Assembly (NCBI RefSeq): GCF_947499295.1
Contig: NZ_CANMNP010000009.1
Location: 62,001 to 126,000 of the forward strand
From: an uncultured Roseibium sp.
Lineage (GTDB): Bacteria > Pseudomonadota > Alphaproteobacteria > Rhizobiales > Stappiaceae
Direction of reading: 5' to 3'
Length of the DNA: 64,000 nt
Shown here one piece after another: positions 53,009-63,261 of this stretch. The translations under genes were made by a program, and so were the position numbers. Positions within the stretch are counted from its first letter, which is position 1. The number at the start of each line of letters is the position of its first letter. The notes beneath the pieces were generated by a model. It searched no databases. It had not been told where the DNA came from and saw nothing but the letters and a program-made list of their open reading frames with translations.

Positions 53009-54892
53009 TCACCCTTTGGCAATGGCCAAATCGGAATGAGCGCTTTCTTCCAGCTCGAATGTCATCACGTGCATTTCCGCCTCCCGCGGAGACACGGGAA
53101 CGGAAACCACGCTGCCCTGGATCTGCTTGCATCCAAGCTCTCTCAGGACATCGACCTGCCGTGACGTATCCACACCGACTGCGACAGTTTCCAGTCCGAA
53201 TTGATCCGCAAGCCGAAGAACGGACTGTACAAGCTGATGCCGCTCGCAGTTGGCTTCCAGACCAGCAACGAGGTCCGGGCAGACTTTCATCACATTGGCC
53301 GCAACATGCAACAACTGGCCAGCACCACCATGCCCGCCGCCAAATCGATCAATGGCGACCTTGCAGCCAATCCCTTTCAGCGCTTCTATCGCGTCAATAA
53401 GCCCATCTTTTTCGTCGAAACGGATGATTTTCTCATCGAGTTCCACGATAAGCGCTTCAAGCGGGATGCCCTTGTCGCAGCTCAGTTTTTGAAGCTCATC
53501 AATAAAGCCCGGAGATTTGAAACTCGCCTGAGACAGGTTGAGCGCCATGGTGAAGGGCGAATTTGAAACCTCTCGCAGGTTACGGATCTCCGCAAGCCCG
53601 CGCTTCAAGGCGAACATTTCGATCCTTGCTATGCGTTTCTGGTCTTCCTGGATCGATAGCAGTTTGACGGGGTCAACAAGACCTTCACTCGGGTGAAGCC
53701 AACGCGCATAAACTTCGTAGCCCACTATTTTGCTCTCGCGAAAACAGTATTGAGGCTCCATCAGCAGTGTCAGATTGCCGTTTTCCAGATCCTGGTCGAG
53801 TTGCGCCATAACCATTCGGCGGTGGCGGTGTGTCGCGCCGACAGCATCCGAGTACCAGGCGACCCGGCCACGGCCGGTCTTCTTGGCTTCATAAAGAGCG
53901 ATATCGGCCCAGTTTATGAGTGCCGACGCACTGACCTTCGCGGTGTCGGCCAGAACCAGCCCGACGCTGCCAGCCACACGCAAATTATGCCTGTCCACGG
54001 TGATCGGCCGTTCAAGGCCGCTCATGATCTTCTTGCCAAGACTGTCCAGCTCATCCGCACCGCTTGGTTCCGGTATCACCGCAATGAACTCGTCGCCGCC
54101 GATCCTCGCCACCAGCCCCTTGTCGCCGACAGCTGCTTGCAGAACCTTGGCGGCGTGCCGCAAGACGGCGTCACCTGCACTGTGACCGTGGTTGTCATTG
54201 ATATCCTTGAAGTGGTCGAGATCAAATTGGATGATCCCGAGCTTCCGGCCAGACCCGTTTTTCTCCTGCACGAGCTCCTGCAAATAAGTCGACAGTTTCG
54301 AGCGGTTGGCAACGCCGGTCAAATCGTCATGCTCTGCCTGGAATTTCAGCCTGTTCCGCGCATCTTCCAGTTCTTTGACGTGCTCAACCTGAGTTGTCAC
54401 ATCGCGGCAGATCAGGATGATTTTCGTCTGGTCCGGCGTTGCACCATCGACCACGGCAAAGGTCAGCTGGTTCCAGAATATCTCGCCATTCTTGCGCTGA
54501 TTCATGATCAGCTCCTCGACACCGGACTGAAATCGGGTCAGGTCGTACTTGAAGTTGTCGATCTCTTCAGCAGGCAGCTGTTTTTCGTCGGGCAGAATGA
54601 ATTCTTGCGGTCGTCGTCCCCGAATTTCTTCTGAGCTGTAGCCTGTTATGCGGGAATAGGCAGGGTTTGACCACTCGATACGCCCATAAATATCCTGCAT
54701 GACCAGGCCTTCATGAACATGCTCGACGACAAGCTGCAGGATGGCGGTATCGTTTCCGAAACCAGACAGGCTCTCCGCCTCGGGAAGCGCAGGCTTCCGC
54801 GTTCCCAATCGATAGGCGACGAGGAACACGACAACCGCTCCCAAGCAGAAAATCAGATACTGCGCTGGCGGCGACGCCAAGATCTCTGCCAT
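53009..54892 (-). CDS. PAS-GGDEF-EAL protein: likely diguanylate cyclase with damaged EAL domain
   Basis: A 627-residue protein: N-terminal membrane helix (about 10-28), PAS (about 50-170), GGDEF (about 180-345) and EAL-like (about 360-610). The cyclase motif GGDEF (265-269) is intact, and no RxxD inhibitory site is visible before it. In the EAL domain the EAL triplet reads EVY (393-395), the second Asp of DDFGTG is Arg (DRFGGG, 515-520), and the late EGVE Glu is Val (AVGVD). E393, N452, E484/E487, D515 and K536 remain. I infer c-di-GMP synthesis with little or no phosphodiesterase activity. Confidence 0.88.
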   Translation of the reverse strand: MAEILASPPAQYLIFCLGAVVVFLVAYRLGTRKPALPEAESLSGFGNDTAILQLVVEHVHEGLVMQDIYGRIEWSNPAYSRITGYSSEEIRGRRPQEFILPDEKQLPAEEIDNFKYDLTRFQSGVEELIMNQRKNGEIFWNQLTFAVVDGATPDQTKIILICRDVTTQVEHVKELEDARNRLKFQAEHDDLTGVANRSKLSTYLQELVQEKNGSGRKLGIIQFDLDHFKDINDNHGHSAGDAVLRHAAKVLQAAVGDKGLVARIGGDEFIAVIPEPSGADELDSLGKKIMSGLERPITVDRHNLRVAGSVGLVLADTAKVSASALINWADIALYEAKKTGRGRVAWYSDAVGATHRHRRMVMAQLDQDLENGNLTLLMEPQYCFRESKIVGYEVYARWLHPSEGLVDPVKLLSIQEDQKRIARIEMFALKRGLAEIRNLREVSNSPFTMALNLSQASFKSPGFIDELQKLSCDKGIPLEALIVELDEKIIRFDEKDGLIDAIEALKGIGCKVAIDRFGGGHGGAGQLLHVAANVMKVCPDLVAGLEANCERHQLVQSVLRLADQFGLETVAVGVDTSRQVDVLRELGCKQIQGSVVSVPVSPREAEMHVMTFELEESAHSDLAIAKG

Positions 54893-55023
54893 GGTTTTCT
54901 TCGATTCAAAATATGCTCCGCATTAGTGTAAGGCATCAATCCTGAACCAATCTCTAAAAGAGCGCAGATTTACTTAAATACTGTCAATTTTAACTAGGAA
55001 AACTCTATAGATCGCAAGTAAAG

Positions 55024-56343
55024 TCAGACGGCCCTGACACTCTGGAGAAATTGGCCGACTTGCGATTGAAGGCTATCTGAGTAGTTGCCGAGTTCGGATG
55101 CAGCCGACAACATCTCTTCGGTAGCACTCTGGCTGATGTTCATCACGCTACTCAAGGTGTTGACGTTGGCTGTGACAAGTTCTGAACTGCTTCGCGCCGC
55201 CATTGCATTGTCACCTATGTCCTGGCTTGCCGCTGACTGTTCCTCCACGGCATCCCGGATCTTTCCGGAAATTTCACTCACGCGCCCGATTGTTGCTGCA
55301 ATCGACCTGATCGCTCCCTCGGAAAGTTCGGCCACTTCCTGCACGGAAGTCACTTGCGCAGAAATATCTTCCGTCGCCTTTGTGGTCTGTTCAGCCAGAG
55401 CTTTGACTTCATTTGCAACAACTGCAAAACCACGCCCTGCTTCGCCTGCACGTGCAGCCTCAATCGTGGCGTTCAAAGCCAGAAGATTTGTCTGACTTGC
55501 GATCTGGCTGATAAGTTCAACAATCTCTCCAATCGCACGTCCAGTCTCAGAAAGCCGCCCGACAACTTCATCGGTCTTTCGTGCCTCCTCAACAGCAGCG
55601 CTTGCAATTTCAGTCGCCTGATCGACATCTTCACGGACCCGAAGCAGCGAGCTGGAAAGACGTTCAGCCGATACCGTAACGCAGTCGACAGAACCGCCCG
55701 CCTCCGAAGTCGCCTGATACACTTCATTGACGGCAACCAGTGAGGAATTCACAGCTTCGCTCAGCTGGGCAGAATTGTTTTCAACGCTGCCCGCAGCTTT
55801 CGTCAGGCCGGCGACAACACCGATTACCGACTTTTCAAAATCATCGGCAACATCTTGCATCAGCGCTTTTCTTTCCTGGCTCATCGCATCCTGATGTGCC
55901 TGGTCCTGCCGTGCCTGCTCTTGTGCCTTCTCGACCAGATTGGCTCGAAATCCGGTCACCGATCTCGCAATCTTACCAATCTCGTCCGTTCGATTTTCCC
56001 CATCAATCCGGATATCGAGTTCGCCTTCAGACAGTTTGTCGAGCCCGTTTTGAAGGCGGCGAAGGGGCCGCGCGATGCCCAGCGCAAGCACCACGGCAAT
56101 GCCGAGAAATGCCAGGCCAACCGGTGAAACGACCAGCCCGATCGTGATCATCTGGTCGAAAATAAGAGTGTCGATCTTTGAGACGACATTACCGGACAAG
56201 AACTGCTCTGCTCCGGTCTTTGTTCCAATTTCCTGCAACAGCGCTTGCCGAAACACATAGAACGCAAATGCAGTGCCAGCCATCATGATCGCAGCGGCCG
56301 TGAAGACCATTGCGACAAACCGGCCCTTTATTGAGAGTGTCAC
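55024..56343 (-). CDS. Methyl-accepting chemotaxis protein
   Basis: A 439-residue chemoreceptor from GTG 56343, which has a GGGGAAG site; an upstream GTG at 56403 adds 20 residues but lacks one. Transmembrane helices at about 9-31 and 65-90 leave only about 33 periplasmic residues, so there is no classical ligand domain. HAMP (about 91-143) and the long signalling coiled coil follow, with the conserved hairpin tip [20 protein letters not shown] and [20 protein letters not shown]. It probably senses membrane, redox or internal state. No CheW/CheA genes are nearby. Confidence 0.92.
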   Translation of the reverse strand: MTLSIKGRFVAMVFTAAAIMMAGTAFAFYVFRQALLQEIGTKTGAEQFLSGNVVSKIDTLIFDQMITIGLVVSPVGLAFLGIAVVLALGIARPLRRLQNGLDKLSEGELDIRIDGENRTDEIGKIARSVTGFRANLVEKAQEQARQDQAHQDAMSQERKALMQDVADDFEKSVIGVVAGLTKAAGSVENNSAQLSEAVNSSLVAVNEVYQATSEAGGSVDCVTVSAERLSSSLLRVREDVDQATEIASAAVEEARKTDEVVGRLSETGRAIGEIVELISQIASQTNLLALNATIEAARAGEAGRGFAVVANEVKALAEQTTKATEDISAQVTSVQEVAELSEGAIRSIAATIGRVSEISGKIRDAVEEQSAASQDIGDNAMAARSSSELVTANVNTLSSVMNISQSATEEMLSAASELGNYSDSLQSQVGQFLQSVRAV

Positions 56344-56500
56344 GCTACTTCCCCGATTGAAATTCAGCAGGCGACGGTGGACCGCGGGATCGCGCCCAAT
56401 CACCTCATGAGCGAGATACTACCGACTTGCACGTAAAAATTCAGTAACGACCCAAGATGAGAACTAATACTTACACACCAAAGAAGCCCAACATCTCTGA

Positions 56501-56902
56501 TCAAGTAACCAGACGCGTGAGAATGTAACCCATACCAGCGGAGAAAGCAGACAAAACAGTCCCCCATGAAACATCGACAACGACCACAATAACAGGCCAG
56601 TTTTTCAAAGTGGCATAATTGGTTACATCATAGGTCGCATAAGTAAAGAAGCCGAACAATGCCCCGTAAATGATTGCGGTCATAAGACTCTCACTCTTGA
56701 GAGCTGGCGCGACAGCGAAAATAACAATCCCTACTATATAGATAATGTAGAAAGCGCCTGCCGCCGCCATGTTCGGCTTGTCCATCAGGAGATGGCCAAT
56801 TCGATCGAAATAGAACCGTGTCGCCACCTGCGACAACCACACATAATCCACCCCAAGGAAAACAAGAGCGGTTGCAAAATAGGCGATAACGTTCTGGAGC
56901 AT
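56501..56902 (-). CDS. DUF2177 family membrane protein
   Basis: A 133-residue, four-helix membrane protein: YFATALVFLGVDYVWLSQVA, AGAFYIIYIVGIVIFAVAPA, TAIIYGALFGFFTYATYDVT and VDVSWGTVLSAFSAGMGYIL. The YDVTNYATLKNWP motif is typical of DUF2177, whose function is unknown. It sits between the chemoreceptor and the second ABC exporter on the same strand, with about 100-bp gaps either side. Confidence 0.88.
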   Translation of the reverse strand: MLQNVIAYFATALVFLGVDYVWLSQVATRFYFDRIGHLLMDKPNMAAAGAFYIIYIVGIVIFAVAPALKSESLMTAIIYGALFGFFTYATYDVTNYATLKNWPVIVVVVDVSWGTVLSAFSAGMGYILTRLVT

Positions 56903-56998
56903 CGAGACCTCTGAAGTTTTGAGCTCCTTGTACGCGAACTGCCAGACACCAGATCAGCCCATGATTCTTTGGCTCCAACACAACCCGTTGACCGGGGA

Positions 56999-58852
56999 TC
57001 AGCCGGTTTGCGGCTCTTCAATGAGAAAGCCGCCTGATTGCCGACGCCACAGTTTGGCATAGAGGCCGTCATCGTCAGCCAACAGCATCTCATGCGTTCC
57101 TTCCTGTAAAACCCTGCCCTTGTCCATGACAATCAGCCGATCCATTGCCACAATCGTCGACAAGCGATGCGCAATTGCAATGACCGTTTTGCCTGCCATC
57201 AACCCCTGGAGGTTTTCCTGTATGGCAGCCTCCACTTCAGAATCGAGTGCGGACGTTGCCTCGTCCAGAACAAGGATCGGCGCATCCTTCAGCAACACTC
57301 GGGCAATTGCGATACGCTGCCTTTGGCCACCAGACAGTTTGACACCCCGTTCTCCCGCGAAGGCATCAAATCCCTTGCGGCCACGCTGGTCTTCCAAAGA
57401 CTGAATGAATTCGAAAGCGTGGGCCCGTTTGGTGGCTTCCGCGAGCTCTGCCTCGCTGGCATCGGGCCTGCCGTAGAGAATGTTTTCGCGGATCGATCTG
57501 TGAAGCAGTGAGGGGTCTTGCGTGACCATGCCAATAACATGTCGCACAGAATCCTGAGTGACGTCCCGAACATCCTGGCCGTCAATCAGAATACGACCCG
57601 CCTCTACGTCGAAGAAGCGGAGAAGGAGGCTTGTCAGAGTTGTCTTGCCGGCTCCAGACGGTCCAACCAATCCAACCCGTTCTCCTGGGGCAATGTTCAG
57701 ATTGAGATGATCGATCACGCCACCCTTCTTGCCATAGTGGAAACGGATGCCCTCAAATTGAACCTTGCCTTCAGAAACGGTCAAATGCGGTGCATCCGGC
57801 CGATCGGACAGGGCAATCGGCTTGACAACGGTCTCCATGCTGTCCTGCAGGGAACCGAAATGCCGGAACAGACCGTTCAGTTGATTGAAGAAACGGTTCA
57901 ACAAGATATTGAGACGCAGGATCAGGCTGAGCGCGAAGGCGACATGCCCGGTGCTAATTCCTCCGTCCTGCCAAATTTTCAGCGCCATCGCGGTAATCGC
58001 AACAATCATGACACCGTTGATCACGCTCATGACAATCCGAATGGAGGTCAACAGCCTCGTAAACGATGTCAGTTTTGCAATGAAGGCCTCAACCGCCGCC
58101 CGCGCTCCTCGGTTCTCTGTGAGCGTTGAACCGAAAAGTTTGACTGACTGAATATTGGTGTATGTGTCGACCAGCCTTCCTGTCACACCAGAATAGCTGT
58201 TGGCTACTGCTCTGGAGGCATCGCGTATGCGCGGGACGAAATACCGAGCGGTCACGGCGAAACACACGAGCCAAATCAAGACAATGCCGCCCAGCCTGAT
58301 ATCAAGATCCGCGACAAGTATCAGTGTGGTGAGCGCGTAAACGACAATGAACCAGGCAACCTGCAGAAGGTTGATCATAAAGTCGCCGGCGGACATGCCC
58401 GACTGCATGACCTTTTGCGAAAGCCGGCCCGCCAGATCGTCCTGGAAATAGCTGAGGCTCTGTTTCATCACGCGCTTATGGCTCTGCCATCGAACCAGAT
58501 TGAAAAAGCCCGGTACGATGGTCTGCTCTTCCAGTAGCGCCATTAGTGAATTGTTCAACGTACGCACGACAAGAACCACGAAGACCATGCCGAGCAGCGT
58601 CCAAAAATGATCGCTGAAAAAGGTTTCCCTGTTTCCGGTTTCCATAAGATCGACGATCTCACCCAGAAAATTGAAGATCGATACTTCGATAAACGCAGCT
58701 GACCCGCCGAGAACGAGCATGGCCACAAATGGCCAGCGCACCTGGGAGACGAAGTAGACAAGCGCAGCGACGCCGCCCTTCGGGATATCCTTGTCAGGTG
58801 CGGGCCGAAATGGATCGATCCAGGATTCAAAGATGCGAAAGAGCGGGGACAA
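56999..58852 (-). CDS. ABC exporter, fused permease-ATPase (type IV fold), copy B
   Basis: A half-transporter of 617 residues from TTG 58852, where GGAG lies upstream and the product begins SPLFRIFESWIDPFRPAPDK. The frame is open to 59023 but would overlap the divergent trmL gene. Six transmembrane helices are followed by an ATPase with Walker A GPSGAGKTT, signature LSGGQRQR and ILVLDEATSALDS. The ATPase end (VKLSGGQRQRIAIARVLLKD and on) is almost identical to that of copy A at 50331, so the two are paralogues that might heterodimerise. Confidence 0.88.
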   Translation of the reverse strand: MSPLFRIFESWIDPFRPAPDKDIPKGGVAALVYFVSQVRWPFVAMLVLGGSAAFIEVSIFNFLGEIVDLMETGNRETFFSDHFWTLLGMVFVVLVVRTLNNSLMALLEEQTIVPGFFNLVRWQSHKRVMKQSLSYFQDDLAGRLSQKVMQSGMSAGDFMINLLQVAWFIVVYALTTLILVADLDIRLGGIVLIWLVCFAVTARYFVPRIRDASRAVANSYSGVTGRLVDTYTNIQSVKLFGSTLTENRGARAAVEAFIAKLTSFTRLLTSIRIVMSVINGVMIVAITAMALKIWQDGGISTGHVAFALSLILRLNILLNRFFNQLNGLFRHFGSLQDSMETVVKPIALSDRPDAPHLTVSEGKVQFEGIRFHYGKKGGVIDHLNLNIAPGERVGLVGPSGAGKTTLTSLLLRFFDVEAGRILIDGQDVRDVTQDSVRHVIGMVTQDPSLLHRSIRENILYGRPDASEAELAEATKRAHAFEFIQSLEDQRGRKGFDAFAGERGVKLSGGQRQRIAIARVLLKDAPILVLDEATSALDSEVEAAIQENLQGLMAGKTVIAIAHRLSTIVAMDRLIVMDKGRVLQEGTHEMLLADDDGLYAKLWRRQSGGFLIEEPQTG

Positions 58853-59012
58853 CGAGGCACTCCATGGGCCGGGCGCGAATCTGTTTGATATCCTACGCGC
58901 CTGTCTGTCACATGGCCCGGACAAAATCGAAACCGATAAGCTCGCAGTCGCATGACAAAACAGACTACAGCTGTTAATCACCCTTCCCCGCTGCCCCAGA
59001 GACCTGGAACAA

Positions 59013-59495
59013 ATGCCCGACATTGCCCTTTATCAGCCTGATATTCCGCAAAATACGGGAACCATTTTGCGATTGGCAGCCTGCCTGAACACGAAAGTCC
59101 ACCTGATAGAGCCGGCGGGCTTTCCTATTTCTGACAGTGCACTCAGGCGTGCCGGGATGGATTATCTTGAGCGTGCAGCCATGACGCGGCACATTTCGTT
59201 TGCCGAGTTTGAAGCCTGGCGCACCGAGCGACGTGCGCGCCTCGTGCTTCTGACAACGAAATCCGCAACGCCCTACACCGCGTTCGACTTCAAAGACGAC
59301 GACATTTTGCTGATGGGCCGCGAAAGCAGCGGGGTTCCCGATGATGTGCATGCAAATGCCGACGCCCGCATCATCATTCCGATGGCCGAAGGCATGCGCT
59401 CCCTGAATGTCGCCGTATCAGCAGGTATGGCTCTTGGTGAAGCCTTGCGACAGACAGGCACATTTCCTAAAAACCTCTCCGACGCTACTTCCTGA
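59013..59495 (+). CDS. trmL: tRNA (cytidine/uridine(34)-2'-O)-methyltransferase
   Basis: SPOUT-class enzyme that 2'-O-methylates the wobble base of tRNA-Leu. The 160-residue protein shows [20 protein letters not shown] at the start, [20 protein letters not shown] (knot region) and [20 protein letters not shown] at the end, all typical of TrmL. It is divergent from ABC exporter B. hemF follows 41 bp downstream. Confidence 0.95.
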   Translation: MPDIALYQPDIPQNTGTILRLAACLNTKVHLIEPAGFPISDSALRRAGMDYLERAAMTRHISFAEFEAWRTERRARLVLLTTKSATPYTAFDFKDDDILLMGRESSGVPDDVHANADARIIIPMAEGMRSLNVAVSAGMALGEALRQTGTFPKNLSDATS

Positions 59496-59536
59496 AGTCA
59501 GCACCAGTCAGCCGTCAACCAGACAGGGCCAAATTC

Positions 59537-60463
59537 ATGAACGCACCTTCACCGGAAAACCGTGGCGGACCCATCCCGGACGGCATCGATCAGAAGAAGG
59601 CGGACGCGCCATTCTGGTTTCGGCAACTCAGAGACAGGATCTGCAAGGCATTTGAAGACCTGGAAGACGAAATCGGCGAAAAGAGCGGCCCACTTTCGGG
59701 CCAACCCGCGGGCCGCTTCAAGCAGACACCCTGGGAGCGCACCGACAGCACCGGAGCAAAGGGTGGTGGCGGTGTCATGTCGCTCATGCACGGCCGAGTT
59801 TTCGAAAAGGTTGGTGTGCACATCTCGACTGTCCACGGAGAGTTCTCACCGGAATTTCGTGGCCAGATCCCTGGCGCAAGCGAAGATCCCAGGTTCTGGG
59901 CGTCCGGCATCAGCCTGATCGCGCACATGCACAATCCTCATGTGCCCGCCGTCCACATGAACACCAGAATGGTTGTGACAACACGTCAGTGGTTCGGCGG
60001 TGGCGCGGATCTCACCCCGGTCCTCGACCTGCGGCGCACGCAGCAAGACCCGGATACCGTGTCGTTCCATGAAGCCATGCAAGGAGCTTGCGATGCGCAT
60101 GACGTCGCAGACTATCAGCGCTACAAGGCCTGGTGCGATGACTATTTCTATTTGAAACACCGCAACGAAGCGCGTGGCATAGGCGGCATCTTCTATGACT
60201 ACCTGCATAGCGGAGACTGGGACGCGGATTTTGCCTTCACCAAGGATGTTGGGTTGGCCTTTCTGTCGGTCTATCCAGAACTGGTGCGCCGAAACTTTGA
60301 AAAACCCTGGAGCGAAGAAGAGCGGGAAGAACAGCTGATCCGGCGCGGCCGATATGTAGAATACAATCTGCTCTACGACCGTGGAACGATTTTTGGGCTC
60401 AAGACCGGTGGCAATGTCGCTTCTATTCTTTCTTCCATGCCACCCGTGGTGAAATGGCCCTGA
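59537..60463 (+). CDS. hemF: Oxygen-dependent coproporphyrinogen III oxidase
   Basis: Aerobic heme biosynthesis enzyme that decarboxylates coproporphyrinogen III to protoporphyrinogen IX. The 308-residue protein carries the HemF stretches [33 protein letters not shown] and [13 protein letters not shown], then [20 protein letters not shown] and [20 protein letters not shown]. Heme made here serves petB/petC. It is convergent with the HD-GYP gene, 47 bp apart. Confidence 0.96.
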   Translation: MNAPSPENRGGPIPDGIDQKKADAPFWFRQLRDRICKAFEDLEDEIGEKSGPLSGQPAGRFKQTPWERTDSTGAKGGGGVMSLMHGRVFEKVGVHISTVHGEFSPEFRGQIPGASEDPRFWASGISLIAHMHNPHVPAVHMNTRMVVTTRQWFGGGADLTPVLDLRRTQQDPDTVSFHEAMQGACDAHDVADYQRYKAWCDDYFYLKHRNEARGIGGIFYDYLHSGDWDADFAFTKDVGLAFLSVYPELVRRNFEKPWSEEEREEQLIRRGRYVEYNLLYDRGTIFGLKTGGNVASILSSMPPVVKWP

Positions 60464-60510
60464 TCTCTAGAGCACATACATAAAATGATGCATCGCTTGC
60501 TGGATGTACC

Positions 60511-61623
60511 CTAGGCGGCCGAACCCCGGCGTACTTTCTGTTCAGAGCGGTTGAGCGCTCCAAAGCCATTGTCGAGCAGCATGCGCGCAAATGCGGACAC
60601 CATCTTCTGATCCAGCTTCGGCCCCATATCCTGCAGCATTGAAATTGCAGTCCGCGCTGGAAGGCCTTCTTTGTAGGCTCGTTCTTCCGTCAATGCCGTG
60701 AAGATGTCGCAGATCGTAATGAGCCGAACCTTGAGCGAGATCCTCTCGCCCTTCAGACCATCGGGATACCCGGTTCCATCCAGATACTCATGATGCTGGA
60801 TCGCCATCTTCTTGATATCGATCGGCAGTTCAAGCCGCGGCTTCAGAATTTCCCGGCCGTATGAAGGATGCTTGTCAATGATGGCCCGCTCCTTTTCCGT
60901 CAGTTTGTCGGCCTTGTCCAGGATAGAGAGCGGAATGCGCGTTTTTCCGATGTCATGCACCAGACCACCGGCAACCACCTCTTCGCATTCCCCTTTCGAC
61001 CAGCCCAGATGGTTGGCAAACATTCCGGCCAGACCGGCAACTTTCAAGGAATGACTATAGGTTGGGCTATGGTGCGAATTGACTGCCTCCATCCAGAAGG
61101 ACAGACCTTCCTGCAACATCGCATTGAAGATTTCGCTTGCGCTGGTCTTCAACACACTGACCGGGATCTTTGTACCTTCAGCGCTTGCAAGACACATGTT
61201 TTCCAGAAAGACATTGCCCTTCTTGTAAGCCTCGACGGTTTTCTGCGGCATCCGTGCAGGCAGATCCTCCGCAATATCCTTTTGCGTGAGTGAAGTAAGC
61301 CGGCGCAGGATGAGCGCCAAAGGCGTCTCCCGGTCCAGCATCTCAGACTTTCCAAGGGCTCCGGCCTGGATCACTTCCCGGCGGTTTTTCCTGGCAACGA
61401 AACAGATAACCGGGATCGCGGCAATGCTGCCCCATGCCGCCTTCAGCGCAATCAATCCAGCATCGGTTGCGTCAAGTAACTCCACGATTGCGATCTTGCC
61501 CTCACCGACCGTCCCTGGTGACACCTTGTCCATGTCGATCAGACGGGCATGAAAAAACAACGGCAACCGCCTGACCGGTGACTCCATCGGGAGCGGACCA
61601 TCCGAGATCAGAACAATTTCCAT
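60511..61623 (-). CDS. HD-GYP domain protein, probable c-di-GMP phosphodiesterase
   Basis: A 370-residue protein. The HD-GYP domain (about 165-350) has the full motif set: H191, H223-D224 (VHDIGK), H252, H277-H278, GTGYP (283-287) and D306, so c-di-GMP or pGpG hydrolysis is likely. Residues 1-115 resemble a receiver fold (IPVICFVARKNRREVIQAGA, SEMLDRETPLALILRRL) but no clear phosphoacceptor Asp site is seen, suggesting a pseudo-receiver. A linker (116-165) follows. It could counteract the cyclase encoded at 53009. Confidence 0.88.
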   Translation of the reverse strand: MEIVLISDGPLPMESPVRRLPLFFHARLIDMDKVSPGTVGEGKIAIVELLDATDAGLIALKAAWGSIAAIPVICFVARKNRREVIQAGALGKSEMLDRETPLALILRRLTSLTQKDIAEDLPARMPQKTVEAYKKGNVFLENMCLASAEGTKIPVSVLKTSASEIFNAMLQEGLSFWMEAVNSHHSPTYSHSLKVAGLAGMFANHLGWSKGECEEVVAGGLVHDIGKTRIPLSILDKADKLTEKERAIIDKHPSYGREILKPRLELPIDIKKMAIQHHEYLDGTGYPDGLKGERISLKVRLITICDIFTALTEERAYKEGLPARTAISMLQDMGPKLDQKMVSAFARMLLDNGFGALNRSEQKVRRGSAA

Positions 61624-61751
61624 TACGGCCTCATCTAGAACCGGCAGACAATCGTCATGCGGTTACGCCATCACAAGATTGATGAAGTTTCTAAGGTCAT
61701 ATTGCCGGTATTTGCTTTAAAAAGCGCTAAATAGCTCAGATCCGGCGCTTG

Positions 61752-63008
61752 CTACGGCCTGGACGGCAAAATCCTGATCAGTTCGTCCTTGCCGAGCAAA
61801 AATCCACTATCCCGCCATCTGATTTCAAGCTGATTAAGCAAGTCGCCAAGAGATGGCCCTGGTGCGTGACCGCACGCGATCAGGTCGGCACCTTTGAGAG
61901 GAAACTTCGGCACTTCTGTTGTGCGCAGACCGGTCAGTCTGGTCTCAAAGCCGGATCCATCAGCCTGACTTTGCGCCAGCAAGGAGGCCCACCTGACAAG
62001 CAGTCCATCGACTGCTCCCTGCCGGCCAAAGTCATACAACAGCACCTGGCAGGATGGGAAGACATCGGCCTGTCGGAGGCATTTCATCGCCTCCCAGGCT
62101 GTTTTCATGCGTTTGCGCTCCGCATTAGAGAGACGAAATCGATCACAGATACGTTCCAGATCCTCGTGCACGAAACCTGCCAACACCACCAGACCAACTT
62201 CCGGATCAAGCACCTCCGAAGCCTGATCCTCAAGGCTACGCAATGCATCGAAGTCGTTGATCCGTGCAAGACCGCCCGTCGCAATCTCCCAAAGTCCACA
62301 ATCGTTCATAAGGCGAAGTGCACGTGCGGCCAATGGCGCTCGAAGAAGGCGGCGCATTTCATGACCGATGCGCTCAGCTGAAAGATGCCTCAGCCCCTCG
62401 CGTTGACGCAGGCATGCCCCTAATCCGGCCTCATCCATTTCGCCGGCACCATAGGCCGCGTAAATGCGAAAGAACCGCAAGATCCTCAGAAAGTCTTCCC
62501 GAATGCGCTGATCCGGATCGCCGATGAACCTGATGCGTCGGCTTAAACAGTCATCGAGCCCACCAAGCGGGTCGTGTAGCAACCCGTGCCGGTCAACGTA
62601 AAGCGCATTGAGTGTGAAATCGCGCCGCTTGGCATCCTTGACCCAGTCCCTTCCGAAGACGACCCTGGCCTGCCGACCGAACGTTTCCACGTCCTCGCGA
62701 AGTGTGGTCACCTCATAGGGAACGCCATCACTGACAACCGTAATCGTGCCGTGATCGATCCCGGTCGCGATTGGCTTGAGACCTGCGGCCTCAGCACGCC
62801 CTATGACGTCCTGGGGCCGAGCGGTCGTGGCAATATCGATATCGGGAACCGGATGATCCAGCAACGTGTTGCGAATAGCGCCGCCAACCACCCGGGCCTG
62901 ATCTCCATCCTGCTCAACAGCTGCAAAAACATTCTGGATGCCTTGCGACCGAAGCCAGTCTGCCTGCCGGAAAATGTTGTCAACATTCACCGCCATTTTT
63001 TCATTCAT
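61752..63008 (-). CDS. cca: CCA tRNA nucleotidyltransferase
   Basis: Adds or repairs the 3'-CCA of tRNAs. A 418-residue class II enzyme with the catalytic ARVVGGAIRNTLLDHPVPDI and DIDIA (carboxylates), TVVSDGVPYEVTTLREDVE, RRDFTLNALYVD and the RILRFFRIYAAYG helix. ATG 63008 lies at the end of the DUF6111 gene with an 8-bp overlap; upstream in-frame starts fall inside that gene. It is the last gene of the minus-strand DUF1285-nudix-DUF6111-cca group. Confidence 0.95.
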   Translation of the reverse strand: MNEKMAVNVDNIFRQADWLRSQGIQNVFAAVEQDGDQARVVGGAIRNTLLDHPVPDIDIATTARPQDVIGRAEAAGLKPIATGIDHGTITVVSDGVPYEVTTLREDVETFGRQARVVFGRDWVKDAKRRDFTLNALYVDRHGLLHDPLGGLDDCLSRRIRFIGDPDQRIREDFLRILRFFRIYAAYGAGEMDEAGLGACLRQREGLRHLSAERIGHEMRRLLRAPLAARALRLMNDCGLWEIATGGLARINDFDALRSLEDQASEVLDPEVGLVVLAGFVHEDLERICDRFRLSNAERKRMKTAWEAMKCLRQADVFPSCQVLLYDFGRQGAVDGLLVRWASLLAQSQADGSGFETRLTGLRTTEVPKFPLKGADLIACGHAPGPSLGDLLNQLEIRWRDSGFLLGKDELIRILPSRP

Positions 63009-63261
63009 ATCGGCCTGGAACAAATTGACCGTCGCGCATTTCAGACGGCCTCCAACTGGCTCCTTCCGGTGCCTGATTGTAGGAAGCCATGCCCACAAGG
63101 CCGCCGACAACGAGAACCAGACCTGTCAATGTCAGCCAGGCGATAGGGCCTTTGGACCAATTGCCCGGCCGATCTTTCTTGTTGCTCAGCCAAAGCCAAA
63201 GTGCATAGGCGAAGAAGGGCAAAAGGAACAACAGAAGGTGGGTAAGAAAAACACGTAGCAT
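63001..63261 (-). CDS. DUF6111 family membrane protein
   Basis: An 86-residue protein with two transmembrane helices (FLTHLLLFLLPFFAYALWLW and IAWLTLTGLVLVVGGLVGMA) joined by a basic loop (SNKKDRPGNWSKGP), and a soluble tail ending GQFVPGRYE. The function is unknown. It overlaps the nudix gene by 1 bp and cca by 8 bp. This position between CoA pyrophosphatase and cca is one I recall as conserved in Rhizobiales. Confidence 0.87.
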   Translation of the reverse strand: MLRVFLTHLLLFLLPFFAYALWLWLSNKKDRPGNWSKGPIAWLTLTGLVLVVGGLVGMASYNQAPEGASWRPSEMRDGQFVPGRYE

